From an uncultured Alistipes sp. (GTDB lineage: Bacteria > Bacteroidota > Bacteroidia > Bacteroidales > Rikenellaceae): a DNA stretch of 19,065 nt. The stretch lies in assembly GCA_947178455.1 (NCBI GenBank), contig CAMWYI010000017.1, positions 1 to 19,065 on the forward strand. Direction: 5' to 3'. Of the stretch, positions 6,726 to 13,889 are shown in pieces. A program made the position numbers and the translations under genes. Each line of letters begins with the position of its first letter. The first letter of the stretch is position 1. The notes under the pieces were generated by a model that saw only the letters and a list, made by a program, of their open reading frames with translations, was not told where the DNA came from and did not search any database.

Positions 6726-7727
6726 ATGGAACAAAACGCAACGGGGCAAACGGAAGCCCCCAAAAACAACTTCGTATTTCCGAAAACGCTGCTGCGAGGC
6801 GCAGGACAGGTCATGTTCCAAAACAGCGCATGGACGGGACTATTCTTTCTGATCGGCATCTTTTGGGGCGGCTACCACGAAGGGCTGGGGCTCGTCGGCT
6901 GGGGTGCGCTGCTGGGATTGGTCGTGTCGACCGTCACGGGCTATGTGCTCGGACTGCCCGACGACGACGGAGCGCACGGGCTGTGGGGCTTCAACGGCAT
7001 ACTGGTCGGCTGCGCTTTCCCGACCTTTTTGGGCAACACGCTCTGGATGTGGCTCGCGCTGGTGCTCTGCGCCGCACTGACGACGTGGGTGCGCACGGGA
7101 TTCAATAACATCATGGCGCCTTGGAAAGTCAATTCGTTCACCTTTCCGTTCGTCTTCTGCACGTGGATTTTCCTGCTCGCGGCCCGCGCCATGCACGGCA
7201 TGCCGCCCGCACACCTCTCGGAACCGACGCTTCCGGCGGCATTCGCCACGGCAGGCCATTTCGGATTCGGCGACTGGGTGGTCTGGTGGCTCAAAGGCAT
7301 CGCACAGGTCTTCCTCGTCGATTCGTGGATTACGGGCATCTTTTTCCTCGTCGGACTGGCCGTCAGCAATCTGTGGGCTGCGGTGTGGGCCGCTATCGGT
7401 TCGGCCGTCGCGCTGTGCGTCGCACTGATTTTCGGGGTTTCGGGCGCCGAAGTGTCGCAGGGGCTTTACGGATTCAGTGCCGTACTGACCGCCATTGCGC
7501 TGGCGACGGTATTCTACAAACCGCATATCCGTTCGGCCGTTTGGGCCCTGCTCGGCATCTGCGTGACGCTTTTCGTGCAGGCTGGCATGAACATCCTGCT
7601 GGCACCGCTCGGCATCCCCACGCTGACGGGCCCGTTCTGCGTCGCCACGTGGCTGTTCCTGCTGCCGCTGCTCCGATTCGATAAGGCCGCAGCGGTCGAC
7701 CATACCGACTGGCATCACCGCCGCTGA
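6726..7727 (+). CDS. Urea channel/transporter, UT (SLC14-like) family (333 aa)
   Basis: This is an inner-membrane urea channel that would feed urea to the cytoplasmic urease. The 333-residue protein consists of two homologous halves. GAGQVMFQNSAWTGLFFLIG (25-44) matches GIAQVFLVDSWITGIFFLVG (191-210), GLWGFNGILVG (85-95) matches GLYGFSAVLTA (246-256), and NSFTFPFVFCTWIFLL (136-151) matches the TLTGPFCVATWLFLL stretch near 299-313. This pseudo-twofold architecture is that of the UT family, solved for the Desulfovibrio vulgaris protein. It is not a UreI/AmiS channel, which is about 200 residues with six helices. It starts 29 bases after ureD and ends 2 bases before nikMN, so it is co-transcribed with both. 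Confidence 0.92.
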   Translation: MEQNATGQTEAPKNNFVFPKTLLRGAGQVMFQNSAWTGLFFLIGIFWGGYHEGLGLVGWGALLGLVVSTVTGYVLGLPDDDGAHGLWGFNGILVGCAFPTFLGNTLWMWLALVLCAALTTWVRTGFNNIMAPWKVNSFTFPFVFCTWIFLLAARAMHGMPPAHLSEPTLPAAFATAGHFGFGDWVVWWLKGIAQVFLVDSWITGIFFLVGLAVSNLWAAVWAAIGSAVALCVALIFGVSGAEVSQGLYGFSAVLTAIALATVFYKPHIRSAVWALLGICVTLFVQAGMNILLAPLGIPTLTGPFCVATWLFLLPLLRFDKAAAVDHTDWHHRR

Positions 7728-7729
7728 CC

Positions 7730-8734
7730 ATGCACCTGTCCGATGCCCTGATTTCGCCGGAGGTGGCCGCCACGGCAGGAGCCGCGTCGCTCCTGCTGCT
7801 CGGCGCCGCCGTGCGGAAAGTTCGCCGCCGCACACGCGACGATGAACGGCTCGTTCCGCTTATGGGCGTCACGGGGGCATTCGTCTTCGCCGCCCAGCTC
7901 ATCAACTTCGCCATTCCGGGCACGGGGTCGAGCGGCCACCTCATCGGCGGCATCCTGCTCGCGGCGCTGCTGGGCCCTTGGGCGGGACTCGTGACGCTCG
8001 CTTCGGTGCTGATACTCCAATGCCTGCTCTTTGCCGACGGAGGCGTGCTGGCGTTGGGGTGCAACCTCCTCAACATGGCCGTGCTGTCGTGTTTAGTCGC
8101 CTATCCGCTCGTCTACCGGCCCATTGCCGGACGCACGTCCTCGCCACGACGCATCGCGCTCGCCGCGATGGCTTCGGGCATTGTCGCGCTCGAACTCGGC
8201 GCGCTGGCCGTCGTCCTCGAAACCGAAGCGTCGGGCATCACCGCCCTGCCGGCGGGTCGTTTCATGCTGTTGATGCTGCCGATTCACCTTCTCATCGGCA
8301 TCGGCGAGGGATTGGGCACCGCCGCCGTGCTTTGCGCCGTCCGGCAGTACCGCCCCGAGCTATTGCAGCCCGACCGGCAGCGCACCGACCGGCGGCGCTA
8401 CCTCCGTACCCTCGCGATTTTCGCGGGCGGCGCGCTGCTGCTCGGAGGGACGTTCTCGTGGCTCGCCTCCGCTGCCCCCGACGGCCTCGAATGGTCGGTC
8501 GAACGCACGGCCGGAACCGCCGAACCGGCGACGCCCGCCGATACGCCGCATCGCACGGCCGATGCCCTGCAACGCCGAACCGCCCTGCTGCCCGATTACG
8601 ATACGTCGTTCGCCGGACTGGTCGGCACGGGCATGTTGTTGCTGCTGGTTTTCGCGGCGGCCCGTCTGCTCAGACCGGCCGTACGCAAAGCACCCCTCCC
8701 GCCCCCCGCCGACCGACCATGCGCGCACGACTGA
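7730..8734 (+). CDS. nikMN: Nickel ECF transporter substrate-specific component, CbiM/NikM fused to a PDGLE (NikN) domain (334 aa)
   Basis: This is the membrane substrate-capture subunit of an ECF-type metal importer. The N-terminal domain (about 1-205) is CbiM/NikM: it begins MHLSDALISPEV, with His2 in the position that ligates metal through the N-terminus, followed by GSSGHLIGG (67-73, H70) and GGVLALGCNLLNMA (104-117). After a linker comes a second unit with a membrane helix (about 226-248), the motif PDGLEWSVER starting at 250 and a final helix near 298-315. PDGLE is the NikN-type small component, so this is a natural NikM-NikN fusion. The urease operon context favours Ni2+ over Co2+, and no cobalamin gene is nearby. 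The last 16 bases overlap the next gene. Confidence 0.9.
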   Translation: MHLSDALISPEVAATAGAASLLLLGAAVRKVRRRTRDDERLVPLMGVTGAFVFAAQLINFAIPGTGSSGHLIGGILLAALLGPWAGLVTLASVLILQCLLFADGGVLALGCNLLNMAVLSCLVAYPLVYRPIAGRTSSPRRIALAAMASGIVALELGALAVVLETEASGITALPAGRFMLLMLPIHLLIGIGEGLGTAAVLCAVRQYRPELLQPDRQRTDRRRYLRTLAIFAGGALLLGGTFSWLASAAPDGLEWSVERTAGTAEPATPADTPHRTADALQRRTALLPDYDTSFAGLVGTGMLLLLVFAAARLLRPAVRKAPLPPPADRPCAHD

Positions 8735-9528
8735 CACAAGCCCTCTATCGCTTGGACGAACTCGAACGCGCCGACCGATGCGCGACCCCGCTGCACCGGC
8801 TCGACGGACGCGCCAAATTGACGGTAACGGCGGTTTATTTGGTCGTCATGCTTTCGGTTCCGCTCACGCGGCTCTCCGAACTGCTGCTGTTCGCCCTCTA
8901 TCCGGTCGTGACGGCAGCCGTCGGCGGATTCCGCTATGGCGCGCTGTTGCGCCAATCGCTCGTCGTCGTGCCGTTCGTGGCATTCGTCGGGCTGTTCAAC
9001 CTCTTTCAGGCCCGCGAACCGCTTTTCTACATCGGACCGATGCCCGTGAGCGTCGGCTGGACGATGTTCGTGTCGCTGCTGCTGCGCGGCCTGCTCTCGG
9101 TACAAGCGCTGTTGCTGCTGGTACGGACGACGGGCTATTACCGCATCTGCCGCAGCCTGCAACAAGTAGGCGTGCCCGAACTCTTCACGACGCAACTGCT
9201 GTTCGTCCACCGCTACTTGTGCGTGCTGCTGCGCGAAAGCCTCGCCCTCGCAATGGCCCGCGACGCCCGCAGCTTCGGCCGCCGCAACTACCCGCTGCGC
9301 ACTTGGGGTACGCTGATTTGCCAACTGCTGCTGCGCACGTTCGACCGTGCCGCCCGCATCGGGCAGGCGATGGCCGCACGCGGATTCACGGGACGCATTC
9401 CCGAATTGCCGGGCACGCGCACCGCATGGCGCACCGCCGACACGCTCTATGCGGCGGGGTGGAGCCTGCTGCTCGTCGGGCTGCGGTTCGTCGGGCCGGA
9501 ACGGATTTTTCACCTGCCGACGCCATGA
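8719..9528 (+). CDS. nikQ: Nickel ECF transporter transmembrane component, CbiQ/NikQ family (269 aa)
   Basis: This is the T-component that couples the ATPase to the NikMN subunit. The 269-residue protein has several hydrophobic segments (about 35-50, 53-70, 79-97, 113-137). The cytoplasmic coupling helices carry the two family motifs: ARDARSFGRRN (180-190) and AMAARGFTG (217-225), the latter being the A-x-x-A-R-G-F signature. The start at 8719 lies inside the end of nikMN, and its stop overlaps the nikO start in an ATGA. That arrangement indicates tight translational coupling of the transporter. Confidence 0.92.
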   Translation: MRARLTQALYRLDELERADRCATPLHRLDGRAKLTVTAVYLVVMLSVPLTRLSELLLFALYPVVTAAVGGFRYGALLRQSLVVVPFVAFVGLFNLFQAREPLFYIGPMPVSVGWTMFVSLLLRGLLSVQALLLLVRTTGYYRICRSLQQVGVPELFTTQLLFVHRYLCVLLRESLALAMARDARSFGRRNYPLRTWGTLICQLLLRTFDRAARIGQAMAARGFTGRIPELPGTRTAWRTADTLYAAGWSLLLVGLRFVGPERIFHLPTP

Positions 9529-10235
9529 GCCACCACTACCTGCGATTCGAACGAGTCAGTTACCGCTATCCCGACGCGCACGAAGCCCTGCACGACATCT
9601 CGTTCGAGCTGCGGCACGGCGAAAAAGCGGCGGTCGTCGGGGTCAACGGAGCGGGCAAATCGACCCTGCTGCTGCACACCGACGGACTGCTGCTGCCGAC
9701 ATCGGGCCGCATCGTCGTGGGAGGCGTGCCGATTACGAAGCGCACGCTGCCGCTCATCCGCCGCACGGTGGGCTACGTCTTCCAACAACCCGACGACCAG
9801 CTGTTCATGCCGACCGTCGGCGAAGACGTCGCATTCGGGCCCGCCAACATGGGGCTGGACGAAGCCGAAATCGACCGACGGGTCGTCGAAGCGCTGACGG
9901 CCGTCGGCGCCGAATCGCTACGCGACCGTTCGCCCGCCCACCTATCGGGAGGACAAAAAAAGAGGGTCGCCATTGCGACGGTATTGGCAATGGGACCCTC
10001 TGTATTGGTTATGGATGAGCCGACGGCGGCGCTCGACCCGCAAGCGCGGCGGCAACTAATCGACCTGATTCGCGGATTCTCGCACACGACGCTGATTGCG
10101 ACGCACGACATGGCGCTGGTGCGGGAGCTGTGCACCCGTGTGCTCGTTCTGCATCGGGGCATGCTCGCGGCGGACGGCCCCGCCGACGAAATCCTATCGA
10201 ATCACGCGCGGCTCGCAGCCTGCGGGCTGGAATGA
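9525..10235 (+). CDS. nikO: Nickel ECF transporter ATPase, CbiO/NikO family (236 aa)
   Basis: This is the cytoplasmic ABC ATPase powering nickel uptake. All nucleotide-binding motifs are present: A-loop Tyr in SYRYPD near 12-17, Walker A GVNGAGKST (39-47), Q-loop FQQPDDQLF (86-94), signature LSGGQKKR (140-147), Walker B VLVMDEPT (160-167) and H-switch H194. The QQPDDQ sequence is typical of ECF ATPases. A single ATPase gene is present, as expected for the dedicated (group I) ECF systems CbiMNQO and NikMNQO. It is the last gene of the urea/nickel module. One base separates its stop from that of the convergent lipoprotein gene. Confidence 0.95.
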   Translation: MSHHYLRFERVSYRYPDAHEALHDISFELRHGEKAAVVGVNGAGKSTLLLHTDGLLLPTSGRIVVGGVPITKRTLPLIRRTVGYVFQQPDDQLFMPTVGEDVAFGPANMGLDEAEIDRRVVEALTAVGAESLRDRSPAHLSGGQKKRVAIATVLAMGPSVLVMDEPTAALDPQARRQLIDLIRGFSHTTLIATHDMALVRELCTRVLVLHRGMLAADGPADEILSNHARLAACGLE

Positions 10236-10236
10236 T

Positions 10237-11151
10237 TTATCGCAGCTGTCCGTTGTAGGAGACAGTCGCCTGTCCGTTGGTGTAGACCACTTCCACCGTA
10301 GTGCTGGGATAGTACGCATGGTCGTAATCGAAGATGCCGGTCAGCGAACATTTTTCGGTACCGGAATTCACCCGCATGCTGCCGTTCTGCTGTTTGTAAC
10401 GAAGATTCTCGGCCTCATACCTCACATCGGTGGCCTTACCCTCCGTATTGAGCGACGAGAAAGAACGGCCTGCCAAATAACCGTTGAGTTTGTAATCGGC
10501 ATTGTCGACGTGACAATCCGAGTAGGCCAACGAAGGATTGGTCGCCGTGAACGTGAAACGGCCGGAGCAATTCGACGTCAGATTTCCCCCCCCCGCATAG
10601 CGAATCCGCGAATACACCACCTCGATTTCATACGCGCTGCCCTCGCGATAGATGCGGACGGGCACCTCCTCGTATTCGTAGGCCAATGTCCCGCGAAAAT
10701 AGATCTTGAATCCCGTCGCCGAAATCTCCCATGCGTTGTCGGCATCCGTAGCGGAGAGCAGTCTTCCGCCGGTCTCGACCACAATCGCCCCGTCGTAGGA
10801 CTCGTTGGTGTATCCGTGCTTATACTCGATGCGATACTGCGTACCCTCTTCGGTGATGGACGTATCGTTCGAGAAGAGCTGCTCTTTCAACGAAATCATC
10901 TGGTCGTGTCCTTCGACAGGCAGATACATATTCTCTCCATTGCTCAAACCCAGCTTGTCCGCTTCGGCGAGTAGCATCGCCAACCGAATACCGGCATCGG
11001 CCGGAATCAATGCCAAATTTTTCTGCAACGAGGCCACATTGTAAATGTTGTAACCGGGCTGCATGGGATCCGGCGTCGAATCGCCGTCCAAACAAGCCGT
11101 CAAGGACAACGGCAATACCAGCAGCAGCGCAATCAATCCTTTTTTCATCAT
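10237..11151 (-). CDS. Lipoprotein of unknown function, beta-rich (304 aa)
   Basis: I do not recognise the family. The N-terminus MMKKGLIALLLVLPLSLTAC is a textbook lipoprotein signal with lipobox LTAC and lipidated C20. The acidic residues just after it (LDGD) resemble the signals that send Bacteroidetes lipoproteins to the cell surface. A helical stretch (about 38-70) is followed by a long Tyr-, Thr- and Ser-rich region predicted to be mostly beta strands (about 100-304), with further Cys near 195 and in the last 90 residues. The frame stays open upstream to 11634, but the signal peptide fixes the start at 11151 (or 11148, the second Met). The gene contains a run of nine G at codons 186-189. 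It diverges from the exported MBL-fold gene and converges on nikO. Confidence 0.8.
   Translation of the reverse strand: MMKKGLIALLLVLPLSLTACLDGDSTPDPMQPGYNIYNVASLQKNLALIPADAGIRLAMLLAEADKLGLSNGENMYLPVEGHDQMISLKEQLFSNDTSITEEGTQYRIEYKHGYTNESYDGAIVVETGGRLLSATDADNAWEISATGFKIYFRGTLAYEYEEVPVRIYREGSAYEIEVVYSRIRYAGGGNLTSNCSGRFTFTATNPSLAYSDCHVDNADYKLNGYLAGRSFSSLNTEGKATDVRYEAENLRYKQQNGSMRVNSGTEKCSLTGIFDYDHAYYPSTTVEVVYTNGQATVSYNGQLR
10586..10594 (-). repeat. G9 homopolymer inside the lipoprotein gene
   Basis: Nine consecutive C on the plus strand (G9 in the coding sense) encode part of Ala-Gly-Gly-Gly at residues 186-189. Loss of one G would bring a TGA into frame three codons later (GAA ATC TGA) and truncate the protein to about 190 residues. 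It is a candidate slippage site. Confidence 0.75.
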
Positions 11152-11223
11152 TATTCTATCGTTTTTGGTTGTATCTGTGGTCATAACGGACGACGTGTCT
11201 GTATTAGTACGTCCATCCGCGTT

Positions 11224-11231
11224 CAAAAATA
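11224..11231 (-). promoter_or_regulatory. -7 promoter box for the lipoprotein gene
   Basis: The minus strand reads TATTTTTG, matching TAnnTTTG. It ends 73 bases before the ATG at 11151. No well-spaced -33 element is evident. It lies back to back with the candidate promoter of the divergent MBL-fold gene. Confidence 0.45.
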
Positions 11232-11240
11232 GGAAAAATT

Positions 11241-11272
11241 TTTGCAATTCCGACGGAAATGGCATACCTTTA
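11241..11272 (+). promoter_or_regulatory. Candidate promoter of the MBL-fold hydrolase gene
   Basis: TTTG at 11241-11244 is followed after 20 bases by TACCTTTA at 11265-11272. This resembles the Bacteroidetes arrangement TTTG-N19-21-TAnnTTTG with one mismatch at the final base. It ends only 5 bases before the candidate GTG start at 11278, so the transcript would be leaderless or nearly so. If the ATG at 11305 is used the leader would be about 28 bases. Confidence 0.4.
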
Positions 11273-11277
11273 TATGC

Positions 11278-12030
11278 GTGAAACGCATCAATCTTTCGAT
11301 TCTCATGTCGCTTTTCTCCTTTTTCGGACACAGCCACACCGCCGTACCCGCCTATCCGACCGATACGGTCGTCGCGCGCGACGGCAGGGAGCTGACGCTC
11401 ACCTTTTTCAAGCACGCTTCGTTCTCTATCACGGCGGGCGAGGGGCAGGTCATCTACATCGACCCCGTGCACACCTATGCCGACTATGCGCGGCTGCCGA
11501 AAGCCGACCTCGTGCTGGTGACCCATTCGCACCACGACCATCTGGACAAAAAAGCGATAGAGCTGCTCTCCACGCGCACCACCGACATCATCTGCGACCG
11601 CACGTCGGCCGAATCGACCGATGCCAACTGCCACCTGATGCGTCCGGGAAGCGTCATCGCCCCGCGCGACTGGGTGAAAATCGAAGCTGTTGCAGCCTAT
11701 AACACGACGTCAGGGCACCTGCAATTCCACCCCAAAGAGCGCGAGGATTGCGGCTATGTGCTGACTATCGGCGGCACGCGCATCTACGTGGCGGGCGACA
11801 CCGAACCGACGCCCGAAATGTGCGCCCTGCGCAACATCGACATCGCATTTCTGCCGGTCAACCAACCCTACACCATGACCATCGAACAGGCCGTGCAGGC
11901 GGTGAAAGCAATCCGTCCGAAAGTCTTTTATCCCTACCACACGGGCGAAGTAGAGCAGCCGACCGACCTCGAAGCGCTGGCGGAAGCGCTCGAAGGCGTG
12001 ACGGAAGTACGCGTAAGACCGATGGAATAG
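11278..12030 (+). CDS. Exported metallo-beta-lactamase-fold hydrolase, UlaG-like (250 aa)
   Basis: This is a binuclear metal hydrolase of the MBL superfamily, in the subgroup often annotated as L-ascorbate-6-phosphate lactonase-like or N-acyl-PE phospholipase D-like. THSHHDHLD gives the HxHxDH motif (H83, H85, D87, H88). The third-metal-ligand regions appear as TTSGHLQFH and VAGDTEPTPEM, and FYPYHTGEV supplies the terminal His. The GTG at 11278 gives a basic then hydrophobic N-terminus (VKRINLSILMSLFSFFG) ending near TAVPA, which looks like a signal peptide and suggests a periplasmic enzyme. The next start is the ATG at 11305, which would shorten it. The substrate is unknown. Its stop TAG directly abuts the TAG of the convergent methyltransferase gene. 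Confidence 0.85.
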   Translation: MKRINLSILMSLFSFFGHSHTAVPAYPTDTVVARDGRELTLTFFKHASFSITAGEGQVIYIDPVHTYADYARLPKADLVLVTHSHHDHLDKKAIELLSTRTTDIICDRTSAESTDANCHLMRPGSVIAPRDWVKIEAVAAYNTTSGHLQFHPKEREDCGYVLTIGGTRIYVAGDTEPTPEMCALRNIDIAFLPVNQPYTMTIEQAVQAVKAIRPKVFYPYHTGEVEQPTDLEALAEALEGVTEVRVRPME

Positions 12031-13230
12031 CTACTCGACGTAGAGCACCAGCCCTTTGAGGTATTCGCCCTCGGGGTGGTAGATGTCAATCGGGTGGTCG
12101 GCGGGCTGGGTCAGCTGGTGCAGGATGCGCACCTTGCGACCGGCAATCGCCGCCGCCGAAAAGACCGTCGTGCGGAACAGCTCTTTGGAAACAGCCTGCG
12201 AACAAGAGAACGTGAAGAGAATACCCCCTGCGCGAATCTGCGACAGCGCACGGGCATTCAGCCGTTTGTAGCCCTGCATGGCATTGCCCAGCACTTTGTG
12301 GTGTTTGGCGAACGCCGGCGGGTCGAGAATAATCAAATCGTATCGGTCGCCGATATTCCGCAGGTACTCTACGGCATCGGCCGCCACTTCGCTGTGCACG
12401 GCACGGTCGCCGAAGTTGAGCCGGATATTCTCCGAAGCCAGCGCGACGGCGCGTTCCGACGAATCGACCGAGCAAACCTCTTTGGCTCCGCCCGAAAGCG
12501 CATAGACCGAGAAACCGCCCGTGTAACAGAACGTATTGAGCACCGTGCGGCCCTGCGCATAGCGTTTTACTAATTCGCGGTTCTCGCGCTGGTCGAGGAA
12601 AAAGCCCGTCTTTTGGCCCTGCTCCCAGTTGACCAAGAATTTCTGTCCGTGCTCCGACACGACCTGCGGCACGGCCTCCGAAGCACCCCACAGATAGCCG
12701 TCGATAGCGCCCAAGTCGGCTTTGAAAGGCAATGTCTGCGACGATTTGTCGTAAATGGCCGTAATGCGTTCGGCGTAGACGGCCCGAATCGCGGCGGCAA
12801 TCTCCATGCGCGCGCGGTACATGCCCACCGAATGGCACTGCACGACGGCCGTACGTCCGTAAATGTCGATGACCAAGCCGGGCAGGGCATCGCCCTCGCC
12901 GTGTACCAGCCGGTAGCAATCGGTTTCGGTGCAGTCGGCCAGTCCCAGCGTGCGGCGCACGTCGTAAGCGACGGCGATACGGCGGTTCCACCACGATTGG
13001 TCGATAGGCTCTTGCTCGAACGACAGCACGCGCACGGCGATAGAACCGATTTGGTAATGTCCCTGCGCGATGAACGCGCCCGAACGGTCGCACACCTCGA
13101 CCAACGCCCCCTCCGCGATTTCGGCTTCGTCTTCGGCCTCGATGTAGTCGATTGCGCCCGAGAAAACCCAAGGATGCCGGCGCAGGAGCGACTCCTCCTT
13201 GCCACGTTTGAGGATGATGCGAGGTGTCAT
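12031..13230 (-). CDS. rlmI: Class I rRNA methyltransferase, RlmI-like (m5C), 399 aa
   Basis: The protein has the domain order of RlmI, the enzyme that makes 5-methylcytosine at 23S rRNA position 1962 in E. coli. An N-terminal PUA-like domain (about 3-75, with HPWVFSGAI) is followed by a central domain and a Rossmann methyltransferase. The SAM-binding motif LNTFCYTGGFSVYAL lies at 231-245, the acidic SVDSSERAV at 254-262, motif IV ILDPPAFAKHHK at 301-312 and a Cys-containing FSCSQ at 341-345. The 399-residue length is normal. The frame begins with a GTG at 13239, but the ATG at 13230 matches the usual MxxRIILKxGKExS beginning. It lies 11 bases after the exonuclease gene and is probably co-transcribed. 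The exact target base in this organism is inferred from the family. Confidence 0.88.
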   Translation of the reverse strand: MTPRIILKRGKEESLLRRHPWVFSGAIDYIEAEDEAEIAEGALVEVCDRSGAFIAQGHYQIGSIAVRVLSFEQEPIDQSWWNRRIAVAYDVRRTLGLADCTETDCYRLVHGEGDALPGLVIDIYGRTAVVQCHSVGMYRARMEIAAAIRAVYAERITAIYDKSSQTLPFKADLGAIDGYLWGASEAVPQVVSEHGQKFLVNWEQGQKTGFFLDQRENRELVKRYAQGRTVLNTFCYTGGFSVYALSGGAKEVCSVDSSERAVALASENIRLNFGDRAVHSEVAADAVEYLRNIGDRYDLIILDPPAFAKHHKVLGNAMQGYKRLNARALSQIRAGGILFTFSCSQAVSKELFRTTVFSAAAIAGRKVRILHQLTQPADHPIDIYHPEGEYLKGLVLYVE

Positions 13231-13241
13231 ATCGTTCACGA

Positions 13242-13847
13242 TTAAAATTCAGCATTTTGCTTGCACCGCAGCAGCCGGTCGTAAATCCGTTCGCAGACCC
13301 ACGCATCGGTCGCCGCATAGAGTTGTTGTTTGGGCGTGAGCTTCTGCGCCTCCCAGTTGCTCAACCGCTGGGCTTTCGATACGCGCTGCCCCAGCACGAT
13401 AGCCGAGAGTTTGCGCACGCTCTTCTCCTCGATGCCCCACTCCGGCGCGAGCTGCTGCAAATCGACGAACCCGCGTTCGCGGAAATGGCGCAACTCGTGC
13501 AACGCATGCAAATCGCCCGCAATGGCCGCCCCCACTTTGGTCACTTTCGCGTCCTCCAACAGGGCGAGAATGGGCCGCGCCAGCGGAATGCGATTCAGCC
13601 GGAACAGATAGGCCGTCTCGCGCGTCGAAAGCTGCAACAACGCCACGCGATGCACCACACCGGCCCGGAACGACGGACGGGTCTCGGTATCGAAGCCGAT
13701 GACTCCGGCCTGCCGCAACTCGTCGCACGCACGGTCGATCGCCCGCACGGTGTCGACCACGCGGATGCGTCCCGGAAACTCGATGACGGGAAGTCCGGCG
13801 GTCTCTTCATCGGTGATTTTGGCTGCAAAAGCGATTTCCATCCCCAT
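13242..13847 (-). CDS. RNase D-like 3'-5' exonuclease, DEDDy type (201 aa)
   Basis: This is a single-domain 3'-5' exonuclease of the DnaQ-like (RNase D) superfamily. The four catalytic acids and Tyr are visible: D53 and E55 in IGFDTETRP, D112 in AIAGDLHAL, and Y177 with D181 in LYAATDAW, which is the YxxxD motif of the DEDDy subgroup. KVGAAIAGD and the KLSAIVLG-KAQRLSNW segment are typical. There is no HRDC domain, so it is much shorter than true RNase D, closer to the WRN-exonuclease-like proteins of Bacteroidetes. The frame opens with a TTG at 13862, but the ATG at 13847 (or 13841) is preferred. It sits between recQ and rlmI on the same strand, echoing the exonuclease-helicase pairing of WRN, although here they are separate proteins. 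Confidence 0.88.
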   Translation of the reverse strand: MGMEIAFAAKITDEETAGLPVIEFPGRIRVVDTVRAIDRACDELRQAGVIGFDTETRPSFRAGVVHRVALLQLSTRETAYLFRLNRIPLARPILALLEDAKVTKVGAAIAGDLHALHELRHFRERGFVDLQQLAPEWGIEEKSVRKLSAIVLGQRVSKAQRLSNWEAQKLTPKQQLYAATDAWVCERIYDRLLRCKQNAEF

Positions 13848-13859
13848 GCGATTTTCGCA

Positions 13860-13867
13860 CAAAATTA
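13860..13867 (-). promoter_or_regulatory. -7 promoter box for the exonuclease-rlmI pair
   Basis: The minus strand reads TAATTTTG, an exact TAnnTTTG match. It ends 13 bases before the ATG at 13847, implying a leader under about 10 bases. It lies in the 42-bp gap after the recQ stop, next to a T8 run. Confidence 0.5.
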
Positions 13868-13889
13868 CGATTTTTTTTCGCTCGCGGGG

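Noticed and set aside
7730..10235. A cobalt importer for cobalamin synthesis
   Set aside because: The proteins belong to the CbiMQO family, but there is no cobalamin gene nearby, and the close coupling to urease and the PDGLE (NikN-type) domain fit nickel.
11152..11634. Upstream extension of the lipoprotein reading frame
   Set aside because: The added 161 residues overlap the MBL-fold gene on the other strand and would bury a perfect lipoprotein signal peptide inside the protein.
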